Origin: Micrasema longulum
Taxonomy: Eukaryota; Arthropoda; Insecta; Trichoptera; Brachycentridae
DNA length: 64,000 nt
Direction of reading: 5' to 3'
NCBI GenBank assembly: GCA_022494885.1
Contig: JAGVSM010001703.1
Span: 1-64,000, forward strand
Shown here: one piece after another, positions 31,925 through 41,704 of the stretch
How positions within the stretch are numbered: the first letter of the stretch is position 1
How the letters are laid out: every line of letters starts with the position of its first letter
Notes under the pieces: generated by a model
Databases searched by the model: none
What the model saw: the letters and a program-made list of their open reading frames with translations, nothing else
Told to the model about the DNA's origin: nothing
Translations under genes and position numbers: made by a program

Positions 31925-32185
31925 ATTAAACTCTTATTCACATCTAATGGTGCATAGGAAACTGCATTGCTAAAGTAAATGCGGCATGTCTAGATCATCC
32001 GTCACTGGAAGGTACCGTGATTAGTCTTACGTCTTAGATGCCAGTCTAGGGACAGTAAAATATTTTATTGTAAAACCACTTTACAAACAATTATTTCATG
32101 TCAAATCTCCTACCCGGTTCTTTTTCGCACTTGGAACTGTTACTTTAATTCATCCGTCCGGACACAGACAAAATAAATGTAGAAT
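31925..32185 (-). mobile_element. SINE-1 copy, minus strand, diverged
   Basis: 'TTCACATCTAATGGTGCATA' (3' end complement), 'GTCTTACGTCTTAGATGCCA', 'GTCTAGGGACAGTAAAATAT' and TCATGTCAAATC, then the accompanying module 'ATCCGTCCGGACACAGAC'. The tRNA-like head itself is deleted. Confidence 0.65.
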
Positions 32186-32294
32186 AAATATATTTTCAAC
32201 ATTTCCTTTTTCACTTGGCATGGTAATAGCACTTTTGTTGAGGAAACAAATAATATAATAAACATTTTTTCATTTTTAGTGCTGTTTGGTTCAT

Positions 32295-32865
32295 TGCTAT
32301 AATAACAATAATAATAATATCTGGCTTATTTACATAGCGCCATTTTTGTGAAAAATTACCTCAAGGGCGCTTTACAATTGTATACTTAAACTTACATTCT
32401 AATTAAGCTAAAGGGACGTATTATATATTTTTATTTTAATTGAGGGAGGGTATGATTACCTAAAGATGTGAGATATTAGTAGGGATCTAAACTGACCGGG
32501 ACTGTTGATGATTCGTAAGTTTGAAGGCAATGGTTTCAGGCAGAGGAGCCGGCAACGGCAAAAGTACGATCTCCGAATCTAGTGTTTGGGGAGCTCCGGA
32601 TTTCGACAAGTTTCCCTCTGCCTGAATCAAATGCTGACCAAAGAGTAGATTTTTTTAGATACATATTTTCCCTTATACAAAAGTCCGATAAGCGTTTTAG
32701 AGCCATTTCATGAAAGGATCTGAGTACTGTCCAGCAAAGCTTGTATTTTATTCTCTCTGGGCTTTTTAACCCGTGCAAATCTCGAAGATGTTGTGAGATG
32801 TGAGAATATTTTTTTACTTTTGTAACAAGCCTTGCTGCTGCATTGAAAACAGATTGAAGTTAGGT
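32295..32865 (-). pseudogene. LINE of L2/CR1 type, ORF2 C-terminus
   Basis: The minus-strand frame at 32536-32778 reads H-G-L-K-S-P-E-R-I-K-Y-K-L-C ... 'RFGDRTFAVAGSSAWN' and continues to L-D-P-Y-stop. The order L-x-W-L-P-x-x-x-R-I-x-[FY]-K and R-[TS]-x-[FG]-x-[DR]-x-[FA]-x-V-A-x-x-x-x-W-N is the standard C-terminus of L2/CR1 LINEs. The tail 'GCGCCCTTGAGGTAATTTTT' (complement at 32350-32375) ends in ATT/TTA trinucleotides, and a truncated relative of this tail is at 62690. Upstream residues (A-A-A-R-L-V-T-like) need a frameshift. Confidence 0.75.
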
Positions 32866-32869
32866 TATT

Positions 32870-33475
32870 TTATTTTATTTTTTATTTTTGTTTATTAAGA
32901 AAAACAACAGCAATACAAAGAAATATACACAACATAATAAAAAAAACAGAAAATAAAGCCAAATCAGTTTTTCACATAAATACAATTATAAAAATCCAGT
33001 TCAGTTAAATATAATTTATAGAAGTGCATGTGTGCGAGTTTTTTTTTGTGTGTGAGGATGCGTGTGTAAAAAAGTGGAGTGTGGTTTTGGTAGGTATGTG
33101 AATATGTGTGTGATTGTATATGGGTGTGAGGGTAGGTTTAAGGACAGGGTAAGTAAGGTAAGGTAAGAAACAATTTAAAATTATAATGTAAAAATATAAA
33201 TATATTTTTTTTTATAACGAAACATAATTTTTTTCAAATAATAGTTTTTTAATTTTGGTTTTAAAAGTGAGTTTACTGTAATTAAATATGTCTATGTTAT
33301 TGAAAAATAAATTATAATTACGCGTCAAGCGAATCAGAGGAGAGTTCTGAGCATAGTTGGTGCGAACTGTGGGTACATGGAAAAGATGCATATAACTTGC
33401 ATGTAACAGTTCTTTAATGTACGCTACATGTACAAAGGAATTACAAAAATATGACATGCAAGATCCATCTATCAA
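32870..33475 (-). pseudogene. LINE J1 with ORF2 terminus
   Basis: The minus-strand frame at 33212-33475 carries 'LFHVPTVRTNYAQNSPLIRL', then F-F-N-N-I-D-I-F and F-K-T-K-I-K-K-L-L, the usual Jockey/CR1-group ending. The untranslated region is GT-rich in this orientation (33005-33165) and ends in the TTATTTTATTTT tract at 32870-32890. The best coding evidence for family J1. It abuts the L2-like LINE, as if inserted next to it. Confidence 0.75.
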
Positions 33476-33492
33476 AAATCACTTTTCTTTAA

Positions 33493-33790
33493 TGTTAGAC
33501 AATGGCAATATTAAATTTATTTGAATGGACAACAATACAATATCTCTAATTGTGCTATTTTTCTATGTTTCGTTCTTCTGCCGTAAAAAAATTAAAATAT
33601 TATTTTTCAAAAATCTAAACTAAAGATCACAGGTCACGTGGCCGAGTCACTAGCCATTAGATGCATCCAAGTACAGCCGAACATAATCCGGCACATCTGA
33701 CCGCAGGTTTCGGCTGAGTCAAAGTTTCTGCTATTTTTGGCTGAAACTGAAACCGCAAACCGAAACCAAAACTTCAGTCGGTTACAAATA
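33493..33790. repeat. Rep-C copy 1
   Basis: Shares with 62852-63062 the blocks GTTAGACAATGGCAA, 'CAATATCTCTAATTGTGCTA', AGTACAGCC, 'CGGCTGA', TCAAAGTTTC and CTGAAACTGAAACCGC. The A-C-C-G-A-A-A-type motif near the end is imperfectly repeated. The element type is unknown. Confidence 0.5.
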
Positions 33791-33839
33791 ATCAGACAAC
33801 ATTAAATTAAAAGTAGTTACAATAGTCAGCATAGGCTTA

Positions 33840-34215
33840 CTCTTTGTTCTAGTAACGAGAGAACCCTTTCAATACCCATTGACCGTTTTTTGCCTCCTTC
33901 ACATTAGTAGCTGCTCGGTTATGGAATAATCTACCCACTAATGACAGAGACGCCCCTTCTTTATTTACATTCAAATCACGTATGAAATGTCACAGCCTAA
34001 ACATTTGAGTTTTTCCTTTCTTTTTTCCCTTCTTTACCACCTCTTCTCTTCATAGTATAGTGTAGATATTTAGTTAATTTTTACTTGCAAAATATTTTTT
34101 TTTCAGTATTTTGTTTTATATATAATAAGTTCATATGCCACTTATTTACTCAAATTGAACGGTTTGGGAAAGTAGAAAGAAATTGAAATCGTATTTAAAT
34201 AATAAATAAATATAT
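33840..34215 (+). pseudogene. LINE J2 3' end, cleaner copy
   Basis: Frame: A-A-R-L-W-N-N-L-P-T-N-D-R-D-A-P-S-L-F-T-F-K-S-R-M-K-C-H-S-L-N-I-stop. No stop interrupts this last block, unlike the copy at 9400. The tail ends GGTTTGGGAAAGTAGAAAGA and an AAATAAATA run. Upstream coding sequence is frameshifted. Confidence 0.8.
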
Positions 34216-34219
34216 AATA

Positions 34220-34560
34220 TATTTTTTAAATATTTTTTAGCAGATGTTTAAAAAAATAAATAAAGGAAAAAATTCCGTTGTAAAGTTTAAGTCTCTTTAA
34301 ATTTTTTACTGATACACAAGTTGTATAAATTTACATCGAATTGTGTACAAAAAATGTAGAGATTGCAACGAGAGGCGTGTCCTTATCAAATAATGTAATA
34401 GAAGGCGTTTCCAATATTGGGCGCAGGCCAAAATAGGTCTTAAATGCACATGTATTTTTACAAGGCTAAACTTAACTATAAACTAAATACATATAACATG
34501 TTTACTTAATATGTATTAGTTTGGTAATGTTGATAAAAATGAACGTGTTTCCTAGCCTCA
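34220..34560. other. AT-rich stretch, nothing recognised
   Basis: No supported feature. Confidence 0.3.
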
Positions 34561-34574
34561 CATAAAAGTCAAAG

Positions 34575-34670
34575 TTTTTGTATTTTGTATTTTTTGACAC
34601 CACAACATGCTGTGAGGCCCAATTATAGTAATAAATTACATCACAGCACACCCAGGCTTAAGCTTATAAA
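34575..34670 (-). mobile_element. SINE-3 tail fragment
   Basis: The segment ACACCACAACATGCTGTGAG, GCCCAATTATAGTAATAAAT, 'TACATCACAGCACACCCAGG' matches the non-tRNA part of the complete SINE-3 at 58425-58605. The tRNA-like head is replaced by a SINE-1. Confidence 0.65.
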
Positions 34671-34674
34671 CCAT

Positions 34675-34930
34675 CCTTCTGGTAGTCAGAGCATTTGCCT
34701 AACATGCAAGAGGAATTGAATTAGATCCCCGTCGTATTTGATGTGACGTACATTTTTTACTGATTTTGTACTAGAATATTTGATTGTCTCTCAACTGGAA
34801 CGCGAAGCCAAAGACTAATCATCTTTCCGTTATGTAACAAAAATGATCAAGCTGCGTTTAGTGAACTAAAGCAGTGCCCTATGCTTCGTTAGGTACGGAT
34901 AGTGAAATGATGATGATGAATTATACTAAA
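34675..34930 (+). mobile_element. SINE-1 copy
   Basis: Starts in a degenerate tRNA-like head (TCAGAGCATTTGCCTAACAT), passes the body motifs 'GTCTCTCAACTGGAACGCGA' and 'AATCATCTTTCCGTTATGTA', and ends 'GCAGTGCCCTATGCTTCG' with GATGATGATGA. Confidence 0.7.
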
Positions 34931-35254
34931 GGCACTACTTAACAACCACCATTTTGCTTATTGTACTCATACTCGTAACAAGCAAAAATTCCCATTAAAC
35001 AAAGCAAATACCACACGAAGCCTAAAAGCTTATTTCTTTTTGGCGTGATATTCCGTTCAGATTTTTAAATAGCTTTTTGTTTAAATGAATACGTACAATT
35101 ATTGTAAAAAATTCGACTTTTAAAAACTTTTTTTTTATTTAAAAAGTCAAGAATTTACAAGAACTTTTTTTGTTTAGTTCTTAGCCACACTAAAAAAATA
35201 TGCAGATGATTTCATAATAATCACACAAGTAACTAGGCAGTGAATGATTCTTAA

Positions 35255-35390
35255 AATTGTATTTATTGAGAACCGAGGTTCTAATCCCATCCCACGCAGA
35301 CTTGATTTCCATTTTCTGATTGTGAGTTATTCTCGATTAAAATTACTTAAAAATGAAAATATTTGGGTAAATCACATCATCCTCATTATC
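35255..35390 (+). mobile_element. SINE-2 fragment
   Basis: B-box region 'CCGAGGTTCTAATCCCATCC', then CAGACTTGATTTCCATTTTC, 'TGATTGTGAGTTATTCTCG' and 'ATTTGGGTAAATCA'. 5'-truncated. Confidence 0.65.
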
Positions 35391-35394
35391 ATCA

Positions 35395-35570
35395 TTCTAT
35401 GTCGCTCCCTTGTTGGAGTATACGGTATCCACAAAGAGCCTCCATGCATCGGCTGCTAACTCCTTTGCGTCCTCGCAAGTCAGGTTCTCGTCCCTAAGTT
35501 CTGACATAAACTGCCGACGAACAATCAGCAGTTGACGTCCAGGACGTCGACAACCTGATGTCTTGTAAAA
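35395..35570 (-). pseudogene. LINE J5 ORF2 terminus, open frame
   Basis: The minus strand gives a 50-plus-codon uninterrupted end: S-G-C-R-R-P-G-R-Q-L-L-I-V, R-R-Q-F-M-S-E-L-R-D-E, N-L-T-C-E-D-A-K-E-L, A-A-D-A-W-R-L-F-V-D, then stop. The R-P-G-R ... L-T-x-E-D-A ... W-R-x-[FL]-V pattern is that of LINE ORF2 C-termini. The stop is followed by GATGATGATAATGAGGATGA, the family's trinucleotide-like tail. The sister copy at 28570 is decayed. Confidence 0.7.
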
Positions 35571-35764
35571 AAGGCAAGTTTAAAAAAACATGTATGGAAA
35601 TATTATGGAGTTTACAGCCATTGTGTATTAGACACATATTTAACATATTGATATTGATGTGACTCAATGTGTTTCATTTTATTTATAATTAACATTTTAT
35701 TACTCATTCCACAAACGTAAATGAAAACATTCTTTTACTAAAAAAAAAAATCATAACCTAATTA

Positions 35765-35960
35765 TTCAATGAAATATTTATTTAAAAAGGGTGTTTTCAC
35801 ACTAGAACATTTAATAGACCCTGGACTGATAACTGAAGCGTAAGACTGATCATCTTACCTTGATATAACAAAAATGATCAAGATACGCTGCGATTGGTGT
35901 ACCAATGCAGTGCCCTATGCACCATCAGGTGCAGAAAGGGAATGATGATGATGATAAATT
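35765..35960 (+). mobile_element. SINE-1 body, best-preserved
   Basis: A 5'-truncated but otherwise clean copy: ACCCTGGACTGATAACTGAA, GCGTAAGACTGATCATCTTA, 'CCTTGATATAACAAAAATGA', TCAAGATACGCTGCGATTGG, 'TGTACCAATGCAGTGCCCTA', 'TGCACCATCAGGTGCAGAAA', GATGATGATGAT. It serves as the reference for this family. The GAT-repeat end resembles the tail of LINE J5, which may supply the machinery. Confidence 0.8.
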
Positions 35961-35964
35961 ATTC

Positions 35965-36755
35965 AATTTTGATTTTTAATTTATGTGAAAAAAAAAACAG
36001 TTGACAGTTACTGATATATTTTAACTGACGTTTGCCTAATACTTAGCAATCTTTCGTGTAGAACTTAAGGGCAAAATGGAAGAAGAGTAAAAATTATATT
36101 CATAGGTATGATTCGTTTCTGGTTGTGTTACTATGAGTTGTATTCATAAACTTTATAAAACAACTTTATTTTAAATAAAAAAATTAGCTCTCTGTTGCAG
36201 GCACGGACAACATTTTTCTAGCCTGGTTCAGATTTTCAATTTCACTTTAAGTTTCCGGCCGGAATATTAAAACATACAAGCTGTGTATAGGTTTATGTCA
36301 GCGAACACCGTATAAAAATAAATCACAGTTATAAAATATATTTTTAAAAAGACATAATATGATGCACCCTGCATTGAAATCATTTTCTTGATAAATAACT
36401 CCAGTCCTAGTTCAGAAAATTCCCATTTCATATTACTTTTTCTGCATTGAAATTATTTCAGCGTTTCAAGTCCAATTATTAATTTCCTGTAAAATTCGAT
36501 TTACTAGTAACGCTTCGAATAAAAAACGCTTTTGTATAATAGCCTTTAATCAAGAGCTGTATCTTATTACTATTAAATATAACATTGTATATTTTGATTA
36601 TTATAATAGACCATTAATAAAGAACGGTTTTTGTGAAAAATCACCACATGTTCGCTAACGATATTATTTATCGATATATTAAAAACAAAAAAAAACAATA
36701 AATCACACACACGTTTAATGTTTTGAGTTTATGGCCGAATTTTGGTATTTAAAAT
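35965..36755. other. AT-rich stretch, nothing recognised
   Basis: No supported feature. Confidence 0.3.
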
Positions 36756-36757
36756 TA

Positions 36758-36975
36758 TTACAACGGAGGCGAAAAAAATAAGATTGGAATATGAAAGTCT
36801 AGGCATTTACAAATTTTATTACCTGTCATTGGCTGTATAAAAATTGAAAACTATATTCAGGCTTTGCCTAGTAGGTGAAATGAATAAGCAGAATAGTAAA
36901 TGTTATACAATGTGTTATAAGCGCCGTAAACGCCAAGAGTTCCATATTCCCTGTTCAAAAATGTTTTCTTACTCA
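36758..36975. repeat. Rep-A fragments, head-to-head pair
   Basis: A minus-oriented part (AATATGAAAGTCTAGGCATT to 'CTGTCATTGGCTGT', 36758-36838) is followed by a plus-oriented part (TTCAGGCTTTGCCTAGTAGG to 'CCCTGTTCAAAAATGTTTTC', 36855-36970) with deletions. The 100-codon frame across it (36844-37146) is a chance frame. Confidence 0.6.
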
Positions 36976-36979
36976 AACA

Positions 36980-37290
36980 AACCACCACGCTGTTCTTCCA
37001 TAAGAGTAGGCAGAGAGGATAGAACGCCGATCCGCCGATTAGAAGCCGGATCCAGCTCGCGTGCTATAAGTTCCTCACGTGTGCTCTCAGGCCAAAAATC
37101 TAATATTCAAATTAAGGATTGGATACATATTAGAAGGTATTGCTGAGTATTTTGATCACAAAATCCGTCTTTTGCTTCAGAACCAGTTCAGGAACTATGA
37201 CATTCATAAAAGGCACAAATTATCATTTTGTGTAAATACTTTATGTCTTGCTGAGGATCGGACTCAGTAGCTCAATCACAAATAACCATC
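36980..37290. other. Less AT-rich unassigned segment
   Basis: Contains AGAGTAGGCAGAGAGGATAG, 'AACGCCGATCCGCCGATTAG' and a block CAGTAGCTCAATCACAAATA (37264-37283) whose reverse complement recurs at 38141-38163 within a SINE-1-like region. It is probably another tRNA-like SINE that is too mutated to classify. Confidence 0.3.
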
Positions 37291-37484
37291 GACCAGCTTA
37301 AAAACATGCTAAGCATTTGAGCGATCACAATGAACAATAATGAACATGCTTAAGCTATCACAGTCATAAGTCAACGCGACATGTGAAATATCTTAATTCA
37401 ACGCTCGTTTGGTTTGTTTTTTGTTTTCTTTGTAAATAAAAACAGTTCACTGGCGAAAAATCAGCGTTATAAATTTTTTTTTAT

Positions 37485-37705
37485 AATTTTTTTATTTAGG
37501 AAAAACAACAGTTGTTATATAAGAATACAAAATATAGAAAAATAGTACATACATCCAGTTAAAGTTTTTCACAAATATAATGAGAGAACATGTTACACAG
37601 TAAAGAGAAAAATAATATATTATATGAGACATGAAAAAAAAAGGTCGTAAGAAGGTTAAAGGATGAGGAAATGGAGTGGAAGAGTGGAGGAGAGGGATTT
37701 TCATA
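37485..37705 (-). mobile_element. LINE J1 3' end fragment
   Basis: TTTTTTATTTAGGAAAAACA, ACAGTTGTTATATAAGAATA and 'GTTAAAGTTTTTCACAAATA' follow the order of the J1 end at 32880-33000. Coding sequence is absent. Confidence 0.5.
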
Positions 37706-37709
37706 ATAT

Positions 37710-38120
37710 AGTTGACCAATTCAAAATTTTGATATCATAATAAAATAAACATATTTAAATGAATATAAACTTATTACACACTGACAAATGTTTTATTTTA
37801 TAGTGTTTAAATAATAAGGAGTATCTCATACAAACAAGTGAAAATTAAATTACAATTACTATGGCGACTGATTTTCTTGACATTTGGCTTGCAAACGGTA
37901 GGCTAAATGCAATAAACAACATGATAAATAATAAATAAATAAATAAAAATTGCAGTTTTGGAATATTTTCCATATTTACACCGGTGAAATTCAAATATGT
38001 GATGGCGCAGCAGGATTATACGTCGCGAAACGTAAATGTTATGAAATTTAATATAAGGTGTTCACGGATGTTCCATTGTGATCGCGAATACGATAAACAA
38101 CCATTGTGAGAAATTGTTAT
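37710..38120. other. AT-rich stretch, nothing recognised
   Basis: An AAAT run at 37930-37946 could be a LINE tail. Nothing else was identified. Confidence 0.3.
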
Positions 38121-38125
38121 CACGT

Positions 38126-38345
38126 CGCTTTTAAGCACGTCGATAGTTATTTGTGATTGAGCTACAGGACGTCAAGCAAGACACGCGAACACGTCATCCA
38201 CTGCATCATGAGACGGACTTATCCATACTCGATTATCTTTTTTAGGATTTTTTACCTGGGAGTAGCCACCGACTCATAAACGCTCATCACTAATTCCGGT
38301 TCTAATTCACGCGTTTCTTACTCCACCCGGACACGGAAACTTTTA
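38126..38345 (-). mobile_element. SINE-1 head with accompanying module, minus strand
   Basis: Head complement around 'CATCCACTGCATCATGAGAC' and the adjoining module 'CTGGGAGTAGCCACCGACTC', 'CTTACTCCACCCGGACACGG'. The module also follows other minus-oriented heads (17040-17110), so it seems to be an extension of SINE-1 on the 5' side. Confidence 0.45.
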
Positions 38346-38394
38346 TTACAAGTAACTTTATTTATTTTATTTGATTTATTTAGGCTTTATTAAG

Positions 38395-38670
38395 TACGTT
38401 AATAACAAACTTGTTGCAACAGAGAGGGAATACATTTTTGAGAAGGGAATATGAAAGTCTAGGTATTACCAGGGCTAATGACCTGTCATTGGCTGTTTTA
38501 AGTGGCCACTTCAAACACTGTGTACCATTCTGCCTATGTTTGAACATCCACATTTCCTCAAGCCTTGCAACTGTTGACTTTTGTGAAGTAAAAGAGCTTA
38601 AACCTTTATCATGTGGGTGAGATTTATCCGGCTGAACCAATTCACCTACTAGGCAACGCCCGAAAACAAT
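38395..38670 (-). repeat. Rep-A, tandem unit 1
   Basis: GAGAAGGGAATATGAAAGTC, 'TTAAGTGGCCACTTCAAACA', 'TCTGCCTATGTTTGAACATC', GTGGGTGAGATTTATCCGGC and 'CACCTACTAGGCAACGCC' appear in family order with few mutations. The linker 'TTTTATACTTCTTAAG' joins it directly to the next unit. Confidence 0.8.
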
Positions 38671-38689
38671 TTTCCAATTTTTATACTTC

Positions 38690-38890
38690 TTAAGTTAACT
38701 CAACAATGTTTCGAGTATGTCCAAATGCTTGCAGACTGGCTGGATTTCCTCCCTAGGGAGTTATTCTTATTTAAATTTATTGCAACAGAGAGGGAATTTT
38801 TTTTAGAAGGAAATATGGAAGTCTAGGCATTTACAGGGCTTATGACTTGTCATTGGCTGGTTTAAGTGGCCACTTCACACACTGTATAGT
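38690..38890 (-). repeat. Rep-A, tandem unit 2
   Basis: Starts at the other family end (TCAACAATGTTTCGAGTATG, TCCAAATGCTTGCAGACTGG, 'CTCCCTAGGGAGTTATT') and runs through 'GAAGTCTAGGCATTTACAGG' to the AGTGGCCACT palindrome before breaking off. Confidence 0.8.
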
Positions 38891-38984
38891 TCATAACATC
38901 TTAAGAACTTATTTAAACTTGTAATAACATTACAACTTTTCATCAAAATTTCTCAAGAACATATTTTTTTTCAAATCAAATTCA

Positions 38985-39775
38985 TATATTTCAATCTTTT
39001 TTATTTATTTTATTTCTTCAGGTAACAGCTGTGTACAGCTTAAATCCCTTGTACAATGAGTTTTGAGATTCTTTTTTTGTCCTCTTTGGTAATCTTTTTT
39101 TTATCTCTTGTTTAATTTGTGTGACATTGTTGGATAAATTATTATTATTTATTATTTTACTCATCCCTTTAATTACTTTATTTGTTGTTTTACTATGTGC
39201 ATGCCAATTTTTTTTTACATTATTTCTGCATTAGAACACACATTTCTTTTGAGTATAATTCTCACCATCATATTATGAAGATTTTGTATATTTTTTTAAT
39301 TTCCCTTCATCACATAAAAAAAGAATGGGAGAACAATAATATACGTGAGGACAAATGATTGTTTTATGAATAAAAAAACAACCTTTTAAATATAATGCAT
39401 TTCGTAATATTCCCACAAATATTTTTTTTGTTACATATTAAGAATGTGTTTTGAAATTTAAATATCTATCTAAGTAAACTCCGAGATACTTTATTTCATC
39501 CACAAAATTTATATTAAAATTATTAATACCAAAATTGTATCCATAGTTCATATTGTTTTCTCCCAATTTTCATATTTTTTTTTTTGCGATTTTTAATTTT
39601 AATTTATTAACTTTTAAACATTTTGACACATTTTGATTTAATATCTGAACAAATGAGTTTGAAACAGAAATAACAATTATAATAATGTGGTTATCTGACG
39701 TGTCCATTATAAAATTATGCAATTTTGTTATTTGAATCAACAATGAAGATTCAATAAGAAATAATAAAAACAAAA
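38985..39775 (-). pseudogene. LINE J6 reverse transcriptase, long decayed stretch
   Basis: Minus-strand frames give, in order, V-Q-I-L-N-Q-N-V-S-K-C-L-K-V-N-K-L-K-L, F-V-D-E-I-K-Y-L-G-V-Y-L-D-R-Y-L-N-F-K-T-H, Y-L-K-G ... C-P-H-V-Y-Y-C-S-P-I-L-F-L and S-Q-N-S-L-Y-K-G-F-K-L-Y. These match the RT palm-to-thumb and C-terminal region of CR1-group LINEs (I-K-Y-L-G-V-x-[IL]-D, P-H-[IV]-x-Y-C). Several stops and frameshifts are present. It is one of the longest continuous stretches of RT homology in the window. Confidence 0.75.
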
Positions 39776-39779
39776 ATCA

Positions 39780-40140
39780 AATCAAGAATGCAATAAACGA
39801 ATGATTAATTTGATTACATAACAACGATTATTACAAATAAGTTTGACTGAAATGCATTTATTAATATTTTGCACAACATTGTTAAGTTGAACTCAATTCA
39901 TTACATAAGTATTTTGCCATTTTTTATGATTATCATCACGTCCCTTAACTCACCCTATGGTGCAAAAGGCACTGCAATGGATAATTATGATTATCTGTAA
40001 CATGACGGTTAGGTCATTAGCGTTACGAAATGCATTTATTAATATTTTGCATTAAATTTTAAAATTGGGTTGTGGTCCCTTGGCTATTTTTTAATTTTTT
40101 AATTTAATTAATTTATTTATTATAAAAATTCGAATGAATA
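39780..40140. other. AT-rich stretch with a SINE-1 trace
   Basis: 'CACGTCCCTTAACTCACCC' then 'TGGTGCAAAAGGCACTGCAA' (39945-39978) matches the complement of the SINE-1 3' end. The same piece recurs at 40645-40680. Both are short relics. Confidence 0.4.
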
Positions 40141-40144
40141 AAAA

Positions 40145-40365
40145 TAAGAAATATGAAAAAGAAGTACACCTCATAAATACAAAAACCCCACCAAGTCACT
40201 TTTTGTGACTTGTATTTTTATATCTTTACATAAACAATTACAGTCAACGAAAGAAGGAGTTAGACTGTATCCGCTCAGTAAAAAAATAATAGTAAATAAG
40301 AAAAACAAATAAATCATGAAAAAAAAAATATGCATATAAATCAAATTTGAACACATTATTTATAA
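40145..40365 (-). repeat. Rep-B copy 2
   Basis: Pairs with 26460-26705: ATAAATACAAAAACCCCACC, AAGTCACTTTTTGTGACTTG, 'GACTGTATCCGCTCAGTAAA', 'GAACACATTATTTAT'. CAAGTCAC...GTGACTTG forms a small hairpin here. Confidence 0.55.
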
Positions 40366-40369
40366 AACA

Positions 40370-40440
40370 TTTCTGGACTTCCATGTTTCCTTCTCAAAAA
40401 TGTTTTCTCCCTCTGCTACAACAAAATTAAATGAAAAACA
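40370..40440 (+). repeat. Rep-A fragment
   Basis: 'TGGACTTCCATGTTTCCTTC', TCAAAAATGTTTTCCCTCTC and 'TGCTACAACAAA' in plus orientation. Confidence 0.55.
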
Positions 40441-40444
40441 TTAA

Positions 40445-40585
40445 ACTAGTGTCTCAAACTTATGGCTCAAAGGTCCGTTGTTCGAATCTCAAATGTCTAA
40501 TAGTGAATTATTTACAACTCGTTTTATAAGGCCCTGAAAATTAAATATTTGGGTTAATCATGCAAACGTAAATATTTATTTTATA
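40445..40585 (+). mobile_element. SINE-2 copy
   Basis: Partial head (TCTCAAACTTATGGCTCAAA, GGTCCGTTGTTCGAATCTC) and body ('AGTGAATTATTTACAACTCG', 'GGTTAATCATGCAAACGTAA'). Like the other copies, it ends in A-rich sequence. Confidence 0.7.
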
Positions 40586-40869
40586 AAAAAAAAATATCCT
40601 CATTTTTTTACAAAAGCATTTTGCCATTATTTCATGATCATGTCCCTTAACGTGCTCTATGGTGCAAAAGACACTGCAGTGATACAGAAATTACATCGTA
40701 TATTATTAAAAGAAAATAAATTTAAATTGAAAAAAATATAGGTATTTCAACTTTATTATTTTTGACATCAAACCTTCCCGCCAGCTCATTTCAAAATAAT
40801 GTTTCTCATTGTTGACATATTATAATTTTTTTCGTTTTGCTTTTTTTTAAAATTTGGAGTGAAAAATAA

Positions 40870-40992
40870 GTATCCTATTTTACTTCTGATCTTGCTCTAT
40901 GCAAAAAAATATGTCGATCGTTCGCTCCTTTGAGGCGGGAGGAAACACAAACAAACAAACGAACAACTTTCGCATTTATAATATTAATATGG
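40870..40992 (+). mobile_element. RTE-type LINE 3' tail
   Basis: Ends CAAACAAACAAACGAAC, then 'AACTTTCGCATTTATAATAT' and TAATATGGAT. This terminal phrase is a common ending of short RTE copies in insect genomes, especially moths and butterflies. The preceding bases fit a diverged version of the same 3' region. Confidence 0.55.
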
Positions 40993-41002
40993 ATTCTCAA
41001 TT

Positions 41003-41085
41003 ATACCCCGATAAAGGGGCGTGTGTAGCTTCGAAAGCGATCGGTAATTAAATGAGAAATAAGTGGTTAAAAATCCAGTGTCCTT
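41003..41085 (+). mobile_element. Penelope-like end motif, degenerate
   Basis: CCCC-GATAAA-GGGG hairpin, then GTGTGTAGCTTCGAAAGCGA, TCGGTAATTAAATG and 'AAGTGGTTAAAA'. The layout equals that at 4186 (CCC hairpin, TTCGAAA, CGGTA, AT-rich tail with AAGTGGTT). No intact ribozyme core is seen. Confidence 0.35.
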
Positions 41086-41104
41086 ACTTTTTTTTTGTAT
41101 TATT

Positions 41105-41472
41105 ATTAAGTGACATTCTTTTTCAACAACGTTTTGAGTATGCCTAAGTGTTTGCAGAATGGCTAGATTTCACTAGGGAGTTATTTAGATCTTAATTTAT
41201 TGCGACAGAGAAGAAAAACTTTTTGAGAAGAGAATATGAAAGTCTGGGCATTTAGAAGGCTTACGATCTGTAATTGGCTGGTTTAAGTGGCCACACACTG
41301 CTTAACATTCACCATTCTGCCTATGTTTTAACATCCACATTTCCTCAACTCTTTCGTATGTTGACTTTTGTGAAGAAAAAGAGCTGAAACCTTTATCACG
41401 TGGGTGAGGTTCATCCGGTTGAACCAATTCACCTACTAGGCGACTCCTGAAAAAACAATTTAACAAAATTTT
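41105..41472 (-). repeat. Rep-A, full unit
   Basis: Both ends are present in minus orientation: TTTCAACAACGTTTTGAGTA, TGCCTAAGTGTTTGCAGAAT, 'TTTCACTAGGGAGTTATTTA' on one side and 'TCACCTACTAGGCGACTCC' on the other. It confirms that the right-end block belongs to the same unit. Confidence 0.8.
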
Positions 41473-41509
41473 ATGCTTTTTTTACCAGTTGGTTAATTCA
41501 ACAACGTTT

Positions 41510-41700
41510 TAAATGTTTCTACAAAAGTCAACAGATGGAAGAGTTGAAGAAATGTGGATGTTAAAATGTAGGCAGAATGGTAAATGTTAAACAGTGTGCC
41601 ACTGAAACCAGCCAATTACAGATCATAAGCCCTCTAAATGCCTAGACCTCCATATTCTCTTCTCAAAAATGTTTTCCCTCTCTGTTGCAACAAATTAAGA
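41510..41700 (+). repeat. Rep-A, head-to-head with the previous copy
   Basis: Plus-oriented, starting within the unit (AAAAGTCAACAGATGGAAGA) and ending 'CTCTCTGTTGCAACAAATTA'. With the copy to its left it forms a large imperfect inverted repeat. Confidence 0.75.
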
Positions 41701-41704
41701 GATT

